A stretch of DNA of 64,000 nt from Portulaca oleracea (GCA_029582165.1 CM055870.1:4613332-4677331); one strand, 5' to 3'; positions 47,331 to 57,805 are shown, counted from the first letter of the stretch. The notes: generated from the sequence alone by a model not told the origin. Translations and numbers: made by a program.

Positions 47331-48446
47331 TGGGATTGTAATCTTGCTAAGTCTCATGTTTTACCACAAGGGTTATACACGCCTCTACCTATTCCCTACC
47401 ATCCATGGGAAGATGTGAGTCTTGACTTCGTTGTGGGTCTACCAAGGACTCAAAGAGGGAAAGATTCTATTAAGGTTGTTGTTGATAGATTCTCGAAAAT
47501 GGCACACTTCATTCCTTGCCATACTACCTATGATGCTACTAGGGTTGCAAATCTCTACTTTGAAGAAGTTGTGAAGCTACATGGTATTCCAAAGACCATG
47601 GTGAGTGATAGAGATTCAAAATTCCTTAGTCATTTTTGGATTACCTTATGGAAGAAGTTGGGTACAAAGCTCAAATTTAGCACGGCATGTCATCCCCAAA
47701 CGGATGGACAAACTGAAGTTGTCAACCGTACATTGGGAGCCTTATTACGAGCTTTGGTGAGCAAGGATAAGAAAAGCTGGGATACTTTGCTAAGTCATGC
47801 TGAATTTGCTTATAATCAGAGTCCAAATCGAGCTACAAAGTTATCTCCATTTGAAGTTGTGTATGGGAAGAATCCTCTCAAGCCTATGGATTTATCTCCT
47901 ATGTCTACATCAACTAAATTCAGTTTTGAAGCTAGTAAGAGAGTTGAGGAGATTAAGAAGTTACATGAGGAGGTTCGTGAAAAGATCATGAGATATACTC
48001 AAAGGATTGAAGAGAAGGTTAATCAAAAGAGGAAGAAAGTTATTTTCAAACCTGGAGACTTGGTATGGATACACCTCAAGAAAGAAAGATTTCCGAGTAG
48101 AAGGAAAGGGAAATTGAAACCAAGAAGTGACTGTCCTTTTGAGGTCATTGAGAAGATTGGTGATAATGCTTACAAGTTGAAGCTAGACGATGGTTATGAG
48201 GGAAGTTGTACTTTCAATGTAAGTGATCTCAAACCTTATTATCAAGAGGGTGAAGAGATTCCAAGTTTGAGGGCAAACTTTTCTCAAGAAGGGGTGAATG
48301 ATACATATTCATATCATAAGCATCATGAAGAAGCTATCAAAGATTTCACAATTCTCTTAAATGAGCTACAAGCTTCTAATTCATATGGCATCCATGGTAG
48401 CTTTTATGGAAGAGGTTTATTGAGCTACTTACAACAAGATCCATGA
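47331..48446 (+). pseudogene. Retrotransposon integrase core and C-terminus, overlapping the 3' LTR
   Basis: The DDE core is visible (SLDFVVGLPRT, VSDRDSKF, and TDGQTEVVNRT with the E). KPGDLVWIHLKKERFP and FNVSDLKPYY mark the C-terminal domain. About 50 residues at the end (from 48,299 to the stop at 48,446) are encoded inside the 3' LTR. Confidence 0.9.
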
Positions 48447-49167
48447 ACATTCATCTACATCAAAGTTGAAGAGCTTTGTAAGATCTACATCATGGTTTTT
48501 GAATCTTTAAGTTTGGATTAGTATTGAGCTAGTTATCATCATTTTAATCTAGCTTATGTACACTTGTATCTTTGTGATGTCACTTTTGTATTGGGTGATG
48601 TAAGCCTAAAAGGGCCTTATTCTTGATGTAGTTCACGCCTAAAGGGAGGTGTGATTACTATAAATACCCCTTTTATGGTGCCTTGTAAACACAATCTATT
48701 GAATCATAATAAACACACAAAATTCTCTCTAAAGTTGTCATGCTTTAGTTTCTAGCATTCTAGCTAGGATTTTCGAATTCCTTGAGGGGTTTTCGATCAA
48801 ATCTTCTCTTCTATTCCAAGAGGGAGCAATCTTGGATGGTGCAAAGGAGGAGTTGGATATCAAATTGATTGTGGTGCGTCTATATCAATCAAGGAGGTTT
48901 CCATTGCCAATTCTATCTTGTTTCTACATCAAATCGTGTTGTTCTTCGTTGGTTGGTACGTTTTGCTTAGTCTTTTGTTTCTCTTGATTGTCATTCATGT
49001 CATAATCATTAGAACTCTCGTCCAAGCCTTTAAGCTTTCGTTCATTTTCAATCTAAATCAATCCGATCATTCGTTTGTTTGAGAAATCAACAATTGCAAG
49101 TTTTTACTTGTGAAAGATCCTTTCTCATTTCGTGTATAATGGATTAGTTTTGATTCATTATGCATCA
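48299..49167 (+). repeat. 3' LTR (869 bp)
   Basis: It starts TGATACAT after a purine-rich AAGAAGGGG tract (a plausible polypurine primer) and ends ATGCATCA before CAAGG. It is the complete LTR; the first 148 bp are also coding. Confidence 0.92.
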
Positions 49168-49439
49168 CAAGGTTTCATAACTTTTGACAGATAGCTTCTT
49201 TTCCTCTCAATTATGGCATGCTCAACTCATGATGATACAATAGTAACTTGCTTTGTTTACATCAGTTCAACTGAAACCTAACAAAAAGTCTAAACACTCA
49301 AATTTACATCTGGGAATGAGTGCTAACTGCAACATTACAAGTGTGGAGGCCTCAAATTCTACTAACAGTTGACAGTCCATACAATGTAGAAATGAAAAAG
49401 GTACAAAAAAAAAAAAAGAAGGAAATATGAGCTTGTCTT
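49168..49439. other. Right part of the TrpD2-like intron relic and PRS 3' flank
   Basis: CAAGGTTTCATAACTTTTGACAGATAGC and GCATGCTCAACTCATGATGAT match 29,407-29,490 of the intact TrpD2-like gene, continuing the relic cut by the retrotransposon. The rest is the PRS 3' UTR region. Confidence 0.65.
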
Positions 49440-52400
49440 CTAAATTTGAAGAGCAGCTGCTATGGACCCAGCAAGACTGATAACTTCAAAGGGGGCCCTG
49501 TTCTTCACCGCCTTCACTGTCAATGGACATGAATCCGTGATCCAAAAGTAGGTCATTCCCTCGTCTGGCCGACCTTTTTTCGCAAAAACCCAAATGAGAA
49601 TATCTCAGTTACATCAGTCAAATAAACATAAAGTAGTATTAGAATCGGCAAGCGTATGAGTTTTGGTAAGTTTTGGTAAATATTTACCCACACTCACTTG
49701 CCATTGAATTTTACTGGTACTCTTGTTTTAGGGGATAATGTCGGTCCCTTTACCGCTTTACCCCACCGAATCCAACCCAAATTTACTCGTTCTTCCCATA
49801 TTTCTGATACTCAACTTTTCAAGTTTTACATGAACTAACCAGTAACCAATCCTTAATTTACCCGACTTTCTCACACCCATGAAAAGAATAGACCCTTCCT
49901 GGATGCCAAAGAGGTGATATAGCCCCTGCATTGGCATCACTTTTCCATTCACAGTGAGAGGTTTCCTGTTTGATTGGGGGAGTTTAAGACCTGGGCCTGG
50001 ACCTGGACCCACAATATCTTTGCTTAAAAAAGATTGATCAACGAAAACGATACCTGTAGTATCTGGTCTAAAGCGCTCCCATGATCTATTCGGGAAGATT
50101 CCATGTGTGACATATGCACTCACTTTTGCTGCTCCATGAGATGCCAAAACTTTCTGTAGGGCACAAAAAGGAATATGGCATCAGAGAAGACATTAATTTG
50201 ACTCTTCGGCTGACTTTCTTGAGTAACGCATTTCAATGTGTCACTAGGATCCCAAACTAGCTTAATCTGATATGATCTTACAAATTACAATCGCTAGTGA
50301 TGGAAATAATAATGACAATATCATTAAGAGACGTATCTCAGTAACAAGCGAAGAACATTGACAAAAATGCACAAAGTTTACTGCAATGATGCGAGCAACT
50401 AATAAGACTGTAAAAAGTATCAATGTACCTGGCATTCTATGAGGGTACCGCCCGATTGTACTAAATCATCAACAATTACAACATGACGTCCCCTTGGATC
50501 CCCTTCCTTGATACGAACTATGCGCTGATCACCTTCCCTAACTTTTGCACATACAATCTGCACATCAATTATGTGCTGAATATCAGAAGAGCAATGTCCT
50601 TCGCAACTTATCATGTCAATGCATTCTCAACAGAGAAGGTATTGTGCAATGCACAGTTGCATTGCTAACCCTAAAATAAAGCAATTGTTACCAAAACAAG
50701 CCCTTGTCGTATACACCTAAGCAGGGTACACATGAACAACAAAATCAATCCTTTATATACTGTTGTACTACAACATAAATTACTGAAAACATCATCTCTG
50801 GGAAGAAGCAAGCTACCTTAAAAATAAGAAAAGAAAAAAAAATTATTTTGAATTCTTTCCCTTGCCAAGTGATGTATAAGAATATATCTTCGATTTTGTT
50901 AACAAGTTTTAGAAAGCATACAATGCCCCTTTCCTCTGGTAGCTATGGGCATGCCTTCACAGTTTAGTATAATACCATACCAAGTTTTAGAAACCATGAC
51001 CTCTAGGACACACAAACAGTGACAAATCTTAGGAAGAACAAAACAAATTTACCATAGGAAAATGCTGCAGCTGATTATGAAACCGTTTCCATGAACCATC
51101 ATCAGGAAAAGCAATAGATATCTGAAGGCAAAGGAAATAAACACCATAAAAAACCCATATAATGATTGAATATCCAATATTGTAATGCATGTGCTATAAA
51201 ACCTTTCTATAGAAGAGGCAATGTTTGAATTTAGCTGCGTACTGAACAAGATTGTATCACCGTACATTGTCAGAATCAGGCAGCTGTTGCAGCCTCTTCT
51301 TTAGTAAAGGTATTCCGCTCTCAAAGCATGGCAATATATTGTCCCCAAAGTAAAATCTTTCCTAAGACATGCAGAAAGGAAGTAAGAAGCACAAATCTCA
51401 CAAATGGGTCAAAAATTTGAATGTCGGTCCTAGGGGCAGGGAAAGGAACAAACCTGCAAGGCATGTATATCAAAGATCACCAAACTAGTGGGCCCTCCCC
51501 TTGAGATTGGTATATGTGACAAAATCCTAGCGAGAGTGAAAGCAGTTGCCACATCACCTTCATCTTCCATGCGCTCAGAAGTGCCAGTCGGGAAAAAGGG
51601 AAGGACAAGTGTGAAGGAGGCAGCAAAAAGCTTCGGGAGAGCATATATCACAGAAAGTTGCTCAAATATTACACCTGGAGAACTAAACGATGCCAGGAAA
51701 GCAACATGCTGCCCTCGTATACCATGGGCATTAGGTATGAATAAGTTGGGGAACCCATCTGCAAAAGTCCTAAGGAAACAAATAGACATAATTTCATTTT
51801 ATTATTATCTTCTTTTTTTTATAAAAAGATGCCAAGTATGTCAAGTTTCTATGCTAAGATATGAGACAATATCAATGGGCATCTATACCAAAAATCATAG
51901 GCTCGTAGTGATAATTGTCCATAATTTGGAAAGTTGAAGATGGATTGTTTTATAAAGTTGGATTGTAAGGGACTAAAGCAAAATGTTTTCAGCGTCCTCT
52001 GCTTCTCTTTCAGCTTCTCTTTCATGGAGTAACAGGTAGCTAATAGTTTTCACATATTGGATCAATTGGAACCGGTCTCTCTGAATTTCGGATTATCGGA
52101 CAGATTCCTAAAACCAATGGAAAGTTGAAATTTGAGACTCCCTCTCGAGTTTGCCCCACCCAATACAATCAAGAACTCTCTAAGAAAAAGCGGACCTAAA
52201 AGACTGGATTTTGGACCTTCATTCCAGAGCTACATTACCCCATACTAGCAGAACATCTCTTCAGGATAACACAGGAAGATACTGAGAGGTTGAATCATAT
52301 GAGTAGACAACAACACTGTATAGAATGGCAACTTAGTTAACTGAATTGCCATTAGCAATCCAAATCTAGAATAAGAAAGAGAAAACATTGCAGTAAACCA

Positions 52401-53032
52401 GGATTAGAGTGTCAACCATTGACAACAAATGCTCATCAGATTTATCACTCCTTAATTGATCCAAAACTGCATGGCATTCTTCACCCAATATTTTTTCTCT
52501 ACTTATCTGCAACTTAGAATTTTCAAACTTGCATTGACCATCACAAAAAGTCTCAATCTGTAAAATGCAATGTGTAGCATATAAAGATAAATCCACCAAA
52601 ATTCTCACAATCCAAATCACAAAACACAAAACCTAATTAAGAATGAGGGATCACCGACCTCCAATTGATGGCACGAAGCTCAATTGCATCCGATTGTGCA
52701 GCGACTCTCTCAGCTAGGGCTTCAGTTTCCGGGCAGTAGAAAAGGCAGACCTTCTTCGAATGTTTAGAAGGTTCTGGAACAATGGAAGGCATCTGCAATG
52801 GCGGAGAAGAAGGTATGATCTGAATCGGGTCGATTTTGGAGATTTGGTAATCCACAGTCGTCCAATTAGGGTTTCGAGGGTTTTCGGATTCGCATTTGAT
52901 CCGACACTGCCCTGTTCTTCGACACCCAATTGCGATTCGAGAAGGTGAATTTGAGGGGATCGAAAAGGGTTTTGGGGTTGAACAATTGTCGGTGGGGTTT
53001 TTGGATTGATGATGAAGACGAATCGCCGCCAT
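49440..53032 (-). CDS. PRS: Ribose-phosphate pyrophosphokinase (PRPP synthetase), plant class II type
   Basis: Seven exons keep phase (genomic order): 49440-49573, 50054-50153, 50429-50557, 51053-51121, 51266-51361, 51454-51769 and 52659-53032, giving 405 residues. The first 70 residues are Ser/Pro/Asn-rich and could target a plastid. Conserved parts are [67 protein letters not shown] and the PRPP loop [14 protein letters not shown]. The enzyme makes PRPP from ribose 5-phosphate and ATP for nucleotide, His and Trp synthesis. It resembles Arabidopsis PRS3/PRS4; the transit-like N-terminus and gene neighbourhood favour PRS3, but this is inference. The last exon is complete, ending [10 protein letters not shown]. 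Confidence 0.95.
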
Positions 53033-53216
53033 TTTTGGGGAGTTTGTATGAATGATTTGGTGAGAATTCTGTTACTTTCTGAATCAATTCATTCAATTGA
53101 GACCTATTCTACTGATTCTGCTGCAAAAACTTCATGCAATTGCAGATATTTGCTGTCTGAACCCTAACAATTGACATTGTCAAGTGTCAACTCTCAGGTT
53201 ATATCCTATCTGACCA

Positions 53217-53560
53217 TTGTTGACAGGTCAAATCGGAGAAGATTTGGGTCGATTTAAGTCTGGGTTGGATTGTGTTCGTCATCGTATCATCCAAGATTTG
53301 GGTTGGTTCATGCATCGCTGGCAAAAGTTCGGTAAATTCGATGAATCCATGTTCAAATTGGGACAATAAATTAATGTCCGGATCTTCTATCAATTGGACA
53401 ATACCGATGAAATTAAATTTCAACTAAAATTGAATTCGGACAATGGAAAAAAAGAAATATTGTATCCGAATATTTAGTGAATCCGGATAGTGTAAAACCA
53501 TTTTCATCTAGATTAGATAAATTCAGATATTCGAGTTTGGTAAAATTTTTCTGATGTTAG
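53217..53560. repeat. Degenerate copy of the GCTGGCAAA/GTCCGGA repeat
   Basis: GCTGGCAAAAGTTCGGTAAATTCG, AATGTCCGGATC and TTCGGACAATGGAAAAAAAG match the family at 56,227. Its boundaries are unclear. It lies about 190 bp upstream of the PRS start codon. Confidence 0.55.
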
Positions 53561-53680
53561 GTTCAAGTCTGGACTTGATTAAAATGTTGACTTGGGTTGA
53601 TTTTGGCTGGTTTAATTTTCAATATGAAACGAATTACTAATGAAAAATAAATCCAAGCCACTTCAGATGGGGTAGCTTAG

Positions 53681-53946
53681 GCTCCGTTCTTTTATACGGT
53701 ACGATGTGGTAATGGTGCGGTGCGGCGGAATTTGAAAAAACATGGTGAGTTGTAGTGAGAATTGTGATAAGTGAGGTAGGTGAGGAGAAATAATGTAAAA
53801 AGTAGAAGAGAAAAGGGAGGAGAAAGAAAAGTAGAAAATATATTAATAATGATTGAGGTGAAATATGGTAAAATGTGGTAGAATATTAAATAGTGCGGTG
53901 CGATGTGGTCCCACACCGCAATTTACCACATAAAAGAACAGAACCT
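53681..53946. mobile_element. GGCCCTGTTCTTTT-family MITE (variant termini)
   Basis: TAGGCTCCGTTCTTTTATACGG and CACATAAAAGAACAGAACCTT are inverted ends. The interior has GGTAGGTGAGGAGAAATAATG and a GCGATGTGGTCCCACACCGC palindrome. Confidence 0.7.
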
Positions 53947-54017
53947 TGCTCTAGCTTTGGGGTTATTTCTCGCTTCAAGTTGGACCAATTTTTCTAAGAT
54001 TATCTAGACTATATTCA

Positions 54018-54195
54018 GGCCCTGTTCTTTTATGCGGTATTTTGCGGAATGGTGTGGTGAGGTGTGGTGGAATTGTGGTGGGTTATTGGTATGTGGGGTA
54101 GGTGAGAAAAGAGAATGTAAAAAGTAGAGGAGAAAAGTAAGGAGAGAGAAAAGTAATGATTTGCGGTAAAATATGGCGGGTTGTGAGAAAAATCA
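54018..54195. mobile_element. GGCCCTGTTCTTTT-family MITE, right end lost
   Basis: CAGGCCCTGTTCTTTTATGCGGTATTTTGCGG starts a normal copy. It stops after AATATGGCGGGTTGTG without the right terminus. Confidence 0.65.
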
Positions 54196-54389
54196 ATGAC
54201 TCAAGTGAATAGTATGGTTTCCCAAACTTAGATATATTATTTTATTTTAGGTTTTGGTTAATCTTGAAGTAATAAGTGATTGATCCAATGAATTTGTTTG
54301 TAAAGGGAAACTATTGTGTTAGAAAGAAAATGTTATGCCAAATTTGGTTTGAGCCATAATGATGAAGTTCATTGATCCCCCTTTGAATT

Positions 54390-54656
54390 AGGCTCTCTTC
54401 TTTTCTGCGGTATTTTGCAATATGGTGTGGTGTGGTGTGGTAGAATTGTAGTGGGTGTGGTGGAATCGTGTTAGGTTATTGGTATGTGGGGTAGGTGAGG
54501 AGAGAGAATGTAAAAAGTAGAGGAGAAAAGTGAGAAGAGAGAAAAGTGAGGAGTGAGAAAAGTAATGATTTGTGGTAAAGTGTGGTGAGTTGTGGCAAAT
54601 TGCGGTATGTTGTGGTACCGCAATTTGCCAACCGTAGAAAAGAACATGGTCTTTAT
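54390..54656. mobile_element. GGCCCTGTTCTTTT-family MITE
   Basis: TAGGCTCTCTTCTTTTCTGCGG pairs with CCGTAGAAAAGAACATGGTC. It includes GGTACCGCAATTTGCC near the right end. Confidence 0.7.
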
Positions 54657-54882
54657 TATTGTGAATGCTAAGAAATATCATATGAGTTTGGGTTACTCAT
54701 CCAACTTTTACAAGTGAATTCACAATTTATAATTTAACCTGCTTTATATCATAATAGGCATAGGTCATGTTTTTCTATACAACAAACTAGGTGCGGTAAA
54801 TGATACAGTATGACAATGTCGTGGAAGGTGTGGTATAACATGGTAAGATATGGTAAAATTTGTAGTAAGAATGACTAATGCA

Positions 54883-55041
54883 GGCACCGTTCTTTTGTGC
54901 GTTAACGCAACTAACCGTAACGCAACTTACCGCAACATACCGCAAATTACCATTACCTTTTAACTATTTCCACCGCAACTTAACGCAATCTACGCAACTA
55001 AACGTAACGCAACGTAAATGCAACGTGCAAAAGAACGGGGC
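54883..55041. mobile_element. Short MITE with TAACGCAAC word repeats
   Basis: GGCACCGTTCTTTTGTGCG and GTGCAAAAGAACGGGGCC are inverted ends. The interior is built of many CGCAAC/CGTAACGCAAC words. The termini resemble the GGCCCTGTTCTTTT family but the interior differs. Confidence 0.65.
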
Positions 55042-55116
55042 CTACGTAGGTGAAAAGAGAGAATGTGAAAATTTGAGGAGAAAAGTGAGGAAAGAAAAAG
55101 TTATGATTATTATGGT

Positions 55117-55675
55117 TAAGGCCTTGTTGTTTTCAGCGGTATTTTGCGGTATGGTGTGGTGAGGTGTGGTGAAATTGTGGTGGGTGTGGTGGAATTGTGT
55201 TAAGTTATTGGTATATGGGGTAGGTGAGGAGAGAGGGGCCCTGTTTGGCAACTAGTCAGTTGATAAATATTAGTCATGTTAGCTTAGAATGATAGCTGTT
55301 TGACTTTAGTTGTTTGGATTAGCTGATTGCAGGAAAAATGTTTGATAAAGTAGTTTTTTGTGAGAAACTACCTCAAAAAGCTTCATCAACTAGCTTTTTG
55401 AAAACTAACTTTTTGGGTCCAAAAAGCTAATATAAAAAGCTACTTACCAAACACTTCAAGTAGTTTTTCAACCTTGGTCAAAAAGCTAAAAGCTACCCAA
55501 AAAGCTGGGTAGCCAAACACCCCCAGAATGTAAAAAGTAGAGGAGAAAAGTGAGGAGATAGAAAAGTGAGGAAAGAGAAAAGTAATGATTTGTGGTAAAG
55601 TGTGGTGAGTTGTGGCAAGCTACGGTATCTTGATGTCAGACGCCGTAGCCACAACCACGTAAAAATGCAAGGCCT
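55117..55675. mobile_element. GGCCCTGTTCTTTT-family MITE split by a nested insertion
   Basis: AAGGCCTTGTTGTTTTCAGCGG opens it and CCACGTAAAAATGCAAGGCCTA closes it. The usual interior GAGGAGAGAGAATGTAAAAAG is interrupted after GAGGAGAGAG by a 289-bp insertion (55,236-55,524) and resumes AGAATGTAAAAAG. Confidence 0.72.
55236..55524. mobile_element. MITE nested inside the MITE at 55,117
   Basis: GGGCCCTGTTTGGCAA and AGCCAAACACCCC are its inverted ends. The interior alternates AAAAGCTA and TAGCTTTTT words. The neighbouring copies at 54,390 and 54,018 serve as the empty site. Confidence 0.72.
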
Positions 55676-56226
55676 AAATATGGAGTGATATGGTATGGAA
55701 AGATTGTGTTAATTGTGAAAATGTTAGTAAACAACTAAACATGCCGAGTTAGCTTACGACGATTCTAAGCTAAAGCCCAACCTGCTAGGTTGAGCTACAA
55801 GCCTACAACTTATCAATAAGTCACAAGCATAATGTTCCATTGCTCATTTCATCTATCAATAAGTCACTAGTGAATTTATTAAAGATAATTATTATTAAAC
55901 ATTACCAATAATTAGTGAGTTTTGGTTCACAACCTATTAAAACATTATAAACATGAATCATAGCACGCTTGAAATTGAAAAATTCTATATAAGAATTGAA
56001 AATTAACCGGCTCATTAATTAAAATATCATAAATGAACGCTAAACGAAAGTTAGTTTAAATTCTTTCTTTCTCAATCTTCTCCTTTTCTTTATCATTGAA
56101 AATAAAAAGAGGCAAAAAAGACATCATCGATAGTAAAAAAGGTAACTTTCTTTACTCACTCATCTTCACTCAATATATCAATTATCAAGCAAGAGATCAC
56201 CATTCGTCGCACGCCTCACTATTAGC
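55676..56226. other. AT-rich intergenic DNA
   Basis: No gene or clear element was recognised. Confidence 0.5.
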
Positions 56227-56498
56227 AGCGCTGGCGAAAATTCGGGTCCGGGTAAATTTTTGTCGGACAAATTTAGACAATTTTAAAATTCGGACGAGAA
56301 ATTCATGTCCGGACCCGGTTTTATTTCGGGTCAAACCAGGTCGGACAAATCGGACGGAGCTAAAATCGGGTTCGGACAATAGAAAAAAGAGAAAGTCTAT
56401 GTGCGAATATTCGGTTAATTCAGTCAATATCAAAATTAGGACAAAAAATATATGTCCCAATCCGATTTTTCCGGGTCGGACAAAATTTACCAGCTCTA
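56227..56498. mobile_element. MULE-type MITE with perfect 9-bp target duplication
   Basis: AGCGCTGGCGAAAATTCGGG and TTTACCAGCTCTA are the ends. The 9-bp word ACTATTAGC flanks both sides (56218-56226 and 56499-56507). This copy defines the family seen at 31,590, 37,430, 53,217 and 61,740. Confidence 0.85.
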
Positions 56499-56616
56499 AC
56501 TATTAGCAACCCTTTACTCACCTAATTTGTTTTTGTCTTTCATGCCCCAATCTAGTGTGGAGCCTTCCTAAGTTCCTAGAGTGGAGCTCCAATCTTTAAC
56601 AAATTAGCTTGGTTTA

Positions 56617-56890
56617 GGCTCCGTTCTTTTTTAGTGTAGGCAAGATGTATGTAAGGTAAGATAAGGTTATCCCTCAGAAAAAGGTAAAATAAGATTATGT
56701 AAGGGAATATAAGTAAAATGGTAAAAATAGATAAATGTCACATCACTTATTTTTTTATTTATAATAAATTATGTGAATTGAATAAAGAATTTTAAGTATA
56801 AATTATCTAAATGTATAATGTTGGTTTTTTGAATGGTAAGGTAAGGTAAGACAAAGTAAAATCTTAGCTACCTTTCAAAATAAGAGGGCA
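56617..56890. mobile_element. Possible MITE with GGTAAGGTAAG words
   Basis: AGGCTCCGTTCTTTTTTAGTG starts a block rich in AAGGTAAGATAAGG-like words, ending AGCTACCTTTCAAAATAAGAGGGC. The ends are only partly complementary. Confidence 0.4.
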
Positions 56891-57051
56891 TTAGTTATAG
56901 ATTGTATACAGGTTATGAGCAAAACTTTGCATTGTCTTTCCCTCCTAGAGTTAATTTATTAGAGATTTTTATCAGGTAAACACAAAATGATTATTTGTTG
57001 CCCCGGTAAATAACAAGAGAGGTTATTTCACAATATATATCAGGTGGAACG

Positions 57052-57724
57052 TGTTGGATATATTTCAAGAGTATAAGAGAATTATATAGCCTAAAGAATA
57101 AAGTATATCAAGTATAAGGATCATATATAAGTGAAGCAATAAGAATATGATCAACACGGGTGAAACAGGAAGCAACACGGGTCGTGTGGTCTTCCAGAGA
57201 GTAAGGAAACAATTCCTGCGCTCAACACGGGTCGTGTAGCATCAACACGGGTCGTGTTGAACGTCAGGACTGTTTTAAATGCTAACGGCTATATGATTTC
57301 GGTGTAATTAGTTTTTGATATGATAATTAAACACGATTATTATGAGATTCCAACAGTTATATGACTTGACTTGGTCAAGGTCATATTAAGTGTGTGATCC
57401 TCCATTAAAGTCACTTGATTGTCCTTTGACTAGGGCATCCTAAGTGTGTTGGTATTCTCCTATAAATAGGAAACATCCTAGGCTATTTGAGACACACCAT
57501 TCTAAGCTAATCACAACCTCATTCTTGTCTAGACTGCAGCTATACTAGAGTGATTCAAGTGAGAATCTATTTCTTGAGTGTTACAAGTGCTAAGTTTTAT
57601 CCCTTTGAACATTTATGGTATAGTAAATAGTTCTTAAGGAAAGTGAGTTCAAGGCCACAACTCTTAGCGTTATCCAAGCGAGTTTCCATTGTTTTATATA
57701 CCGTTCACTCTTGTTCCTCCAACA
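57052..57724 (+). mobile_element. Solo LTR with 5-bp target duplication
   Basis: It begins TGTTGGATATATTTC and ends GTTCCTCCAACA, with TGTTGGA/TCCAACA inverted ends. GAACG flanks both sides (57047-57051 and 57725-57729). CCTATAAATAGG near 57,460 is a TATA box in the expected place. No internal region is present, so it arose by recombination between two LTRs. The terminal style is common in Ty1/copia elements. It contains repeats of CAACACGGGTCGTGT. Confidence 0.85.
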
Positions 57725-57805
57725 GAACGTTTAGAATATAAATGAGCCGCTTTTACATATAGAATACTAGCATGCTTACGATTTATCCAAAAACACCAAG
57801 GACCC

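Larger units (their letters stand above)
43246..49167 (+). mobile_element. Ty3/gypsy LTR retrotransposon, frameshifted
   Basis: It is flanked by a perfect 5-bp target duplication CAAGG (43241-43245 and 49168-49172). The ends are TGATGCAT at the left and ATGCATCA at the right. The order is LTR, gag, protease, reverse transcriptase, RNase H, integrase, LTR, typical of gypsy. Three frame changes break the polyprotein: near 44,850 (gag to zinc knuckle), 46,403-46,408 (after RT) and 47,330-47,336 (start of the integrase core). The end of the 5' LTR, the primer-binding site and the start of gag are missing near 44,086. It is therefore non-autonomous. There is no chromodomain text. The coding region runs into the 3' LTR, which recalls CRM-type elements, but clade placement is tentative. 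Confidence 0.93.

Noticed and set aside
9121..53032. A biosynthetic gene cluster for auxin: PRS (PRPP), TrpD-like (anthranilate + PRPP) and TAR (tryptophan to IPA).
   Set aside because: The TrpD-like protein lacks the TrpD PRPP motif, the TAR-like gene is broken, and unrelated genes (AP1M, PHS1, DREB2) are interspersed. Shared ancestry of the neighbourhood explains the linkage.
57165..57260. CRISPR-like spaced repeats (CAACACGGGTCGTGT).
   Set aside because: There are only four short, unevenly spaced copies inside a plant solo LTR, and no cas genes.
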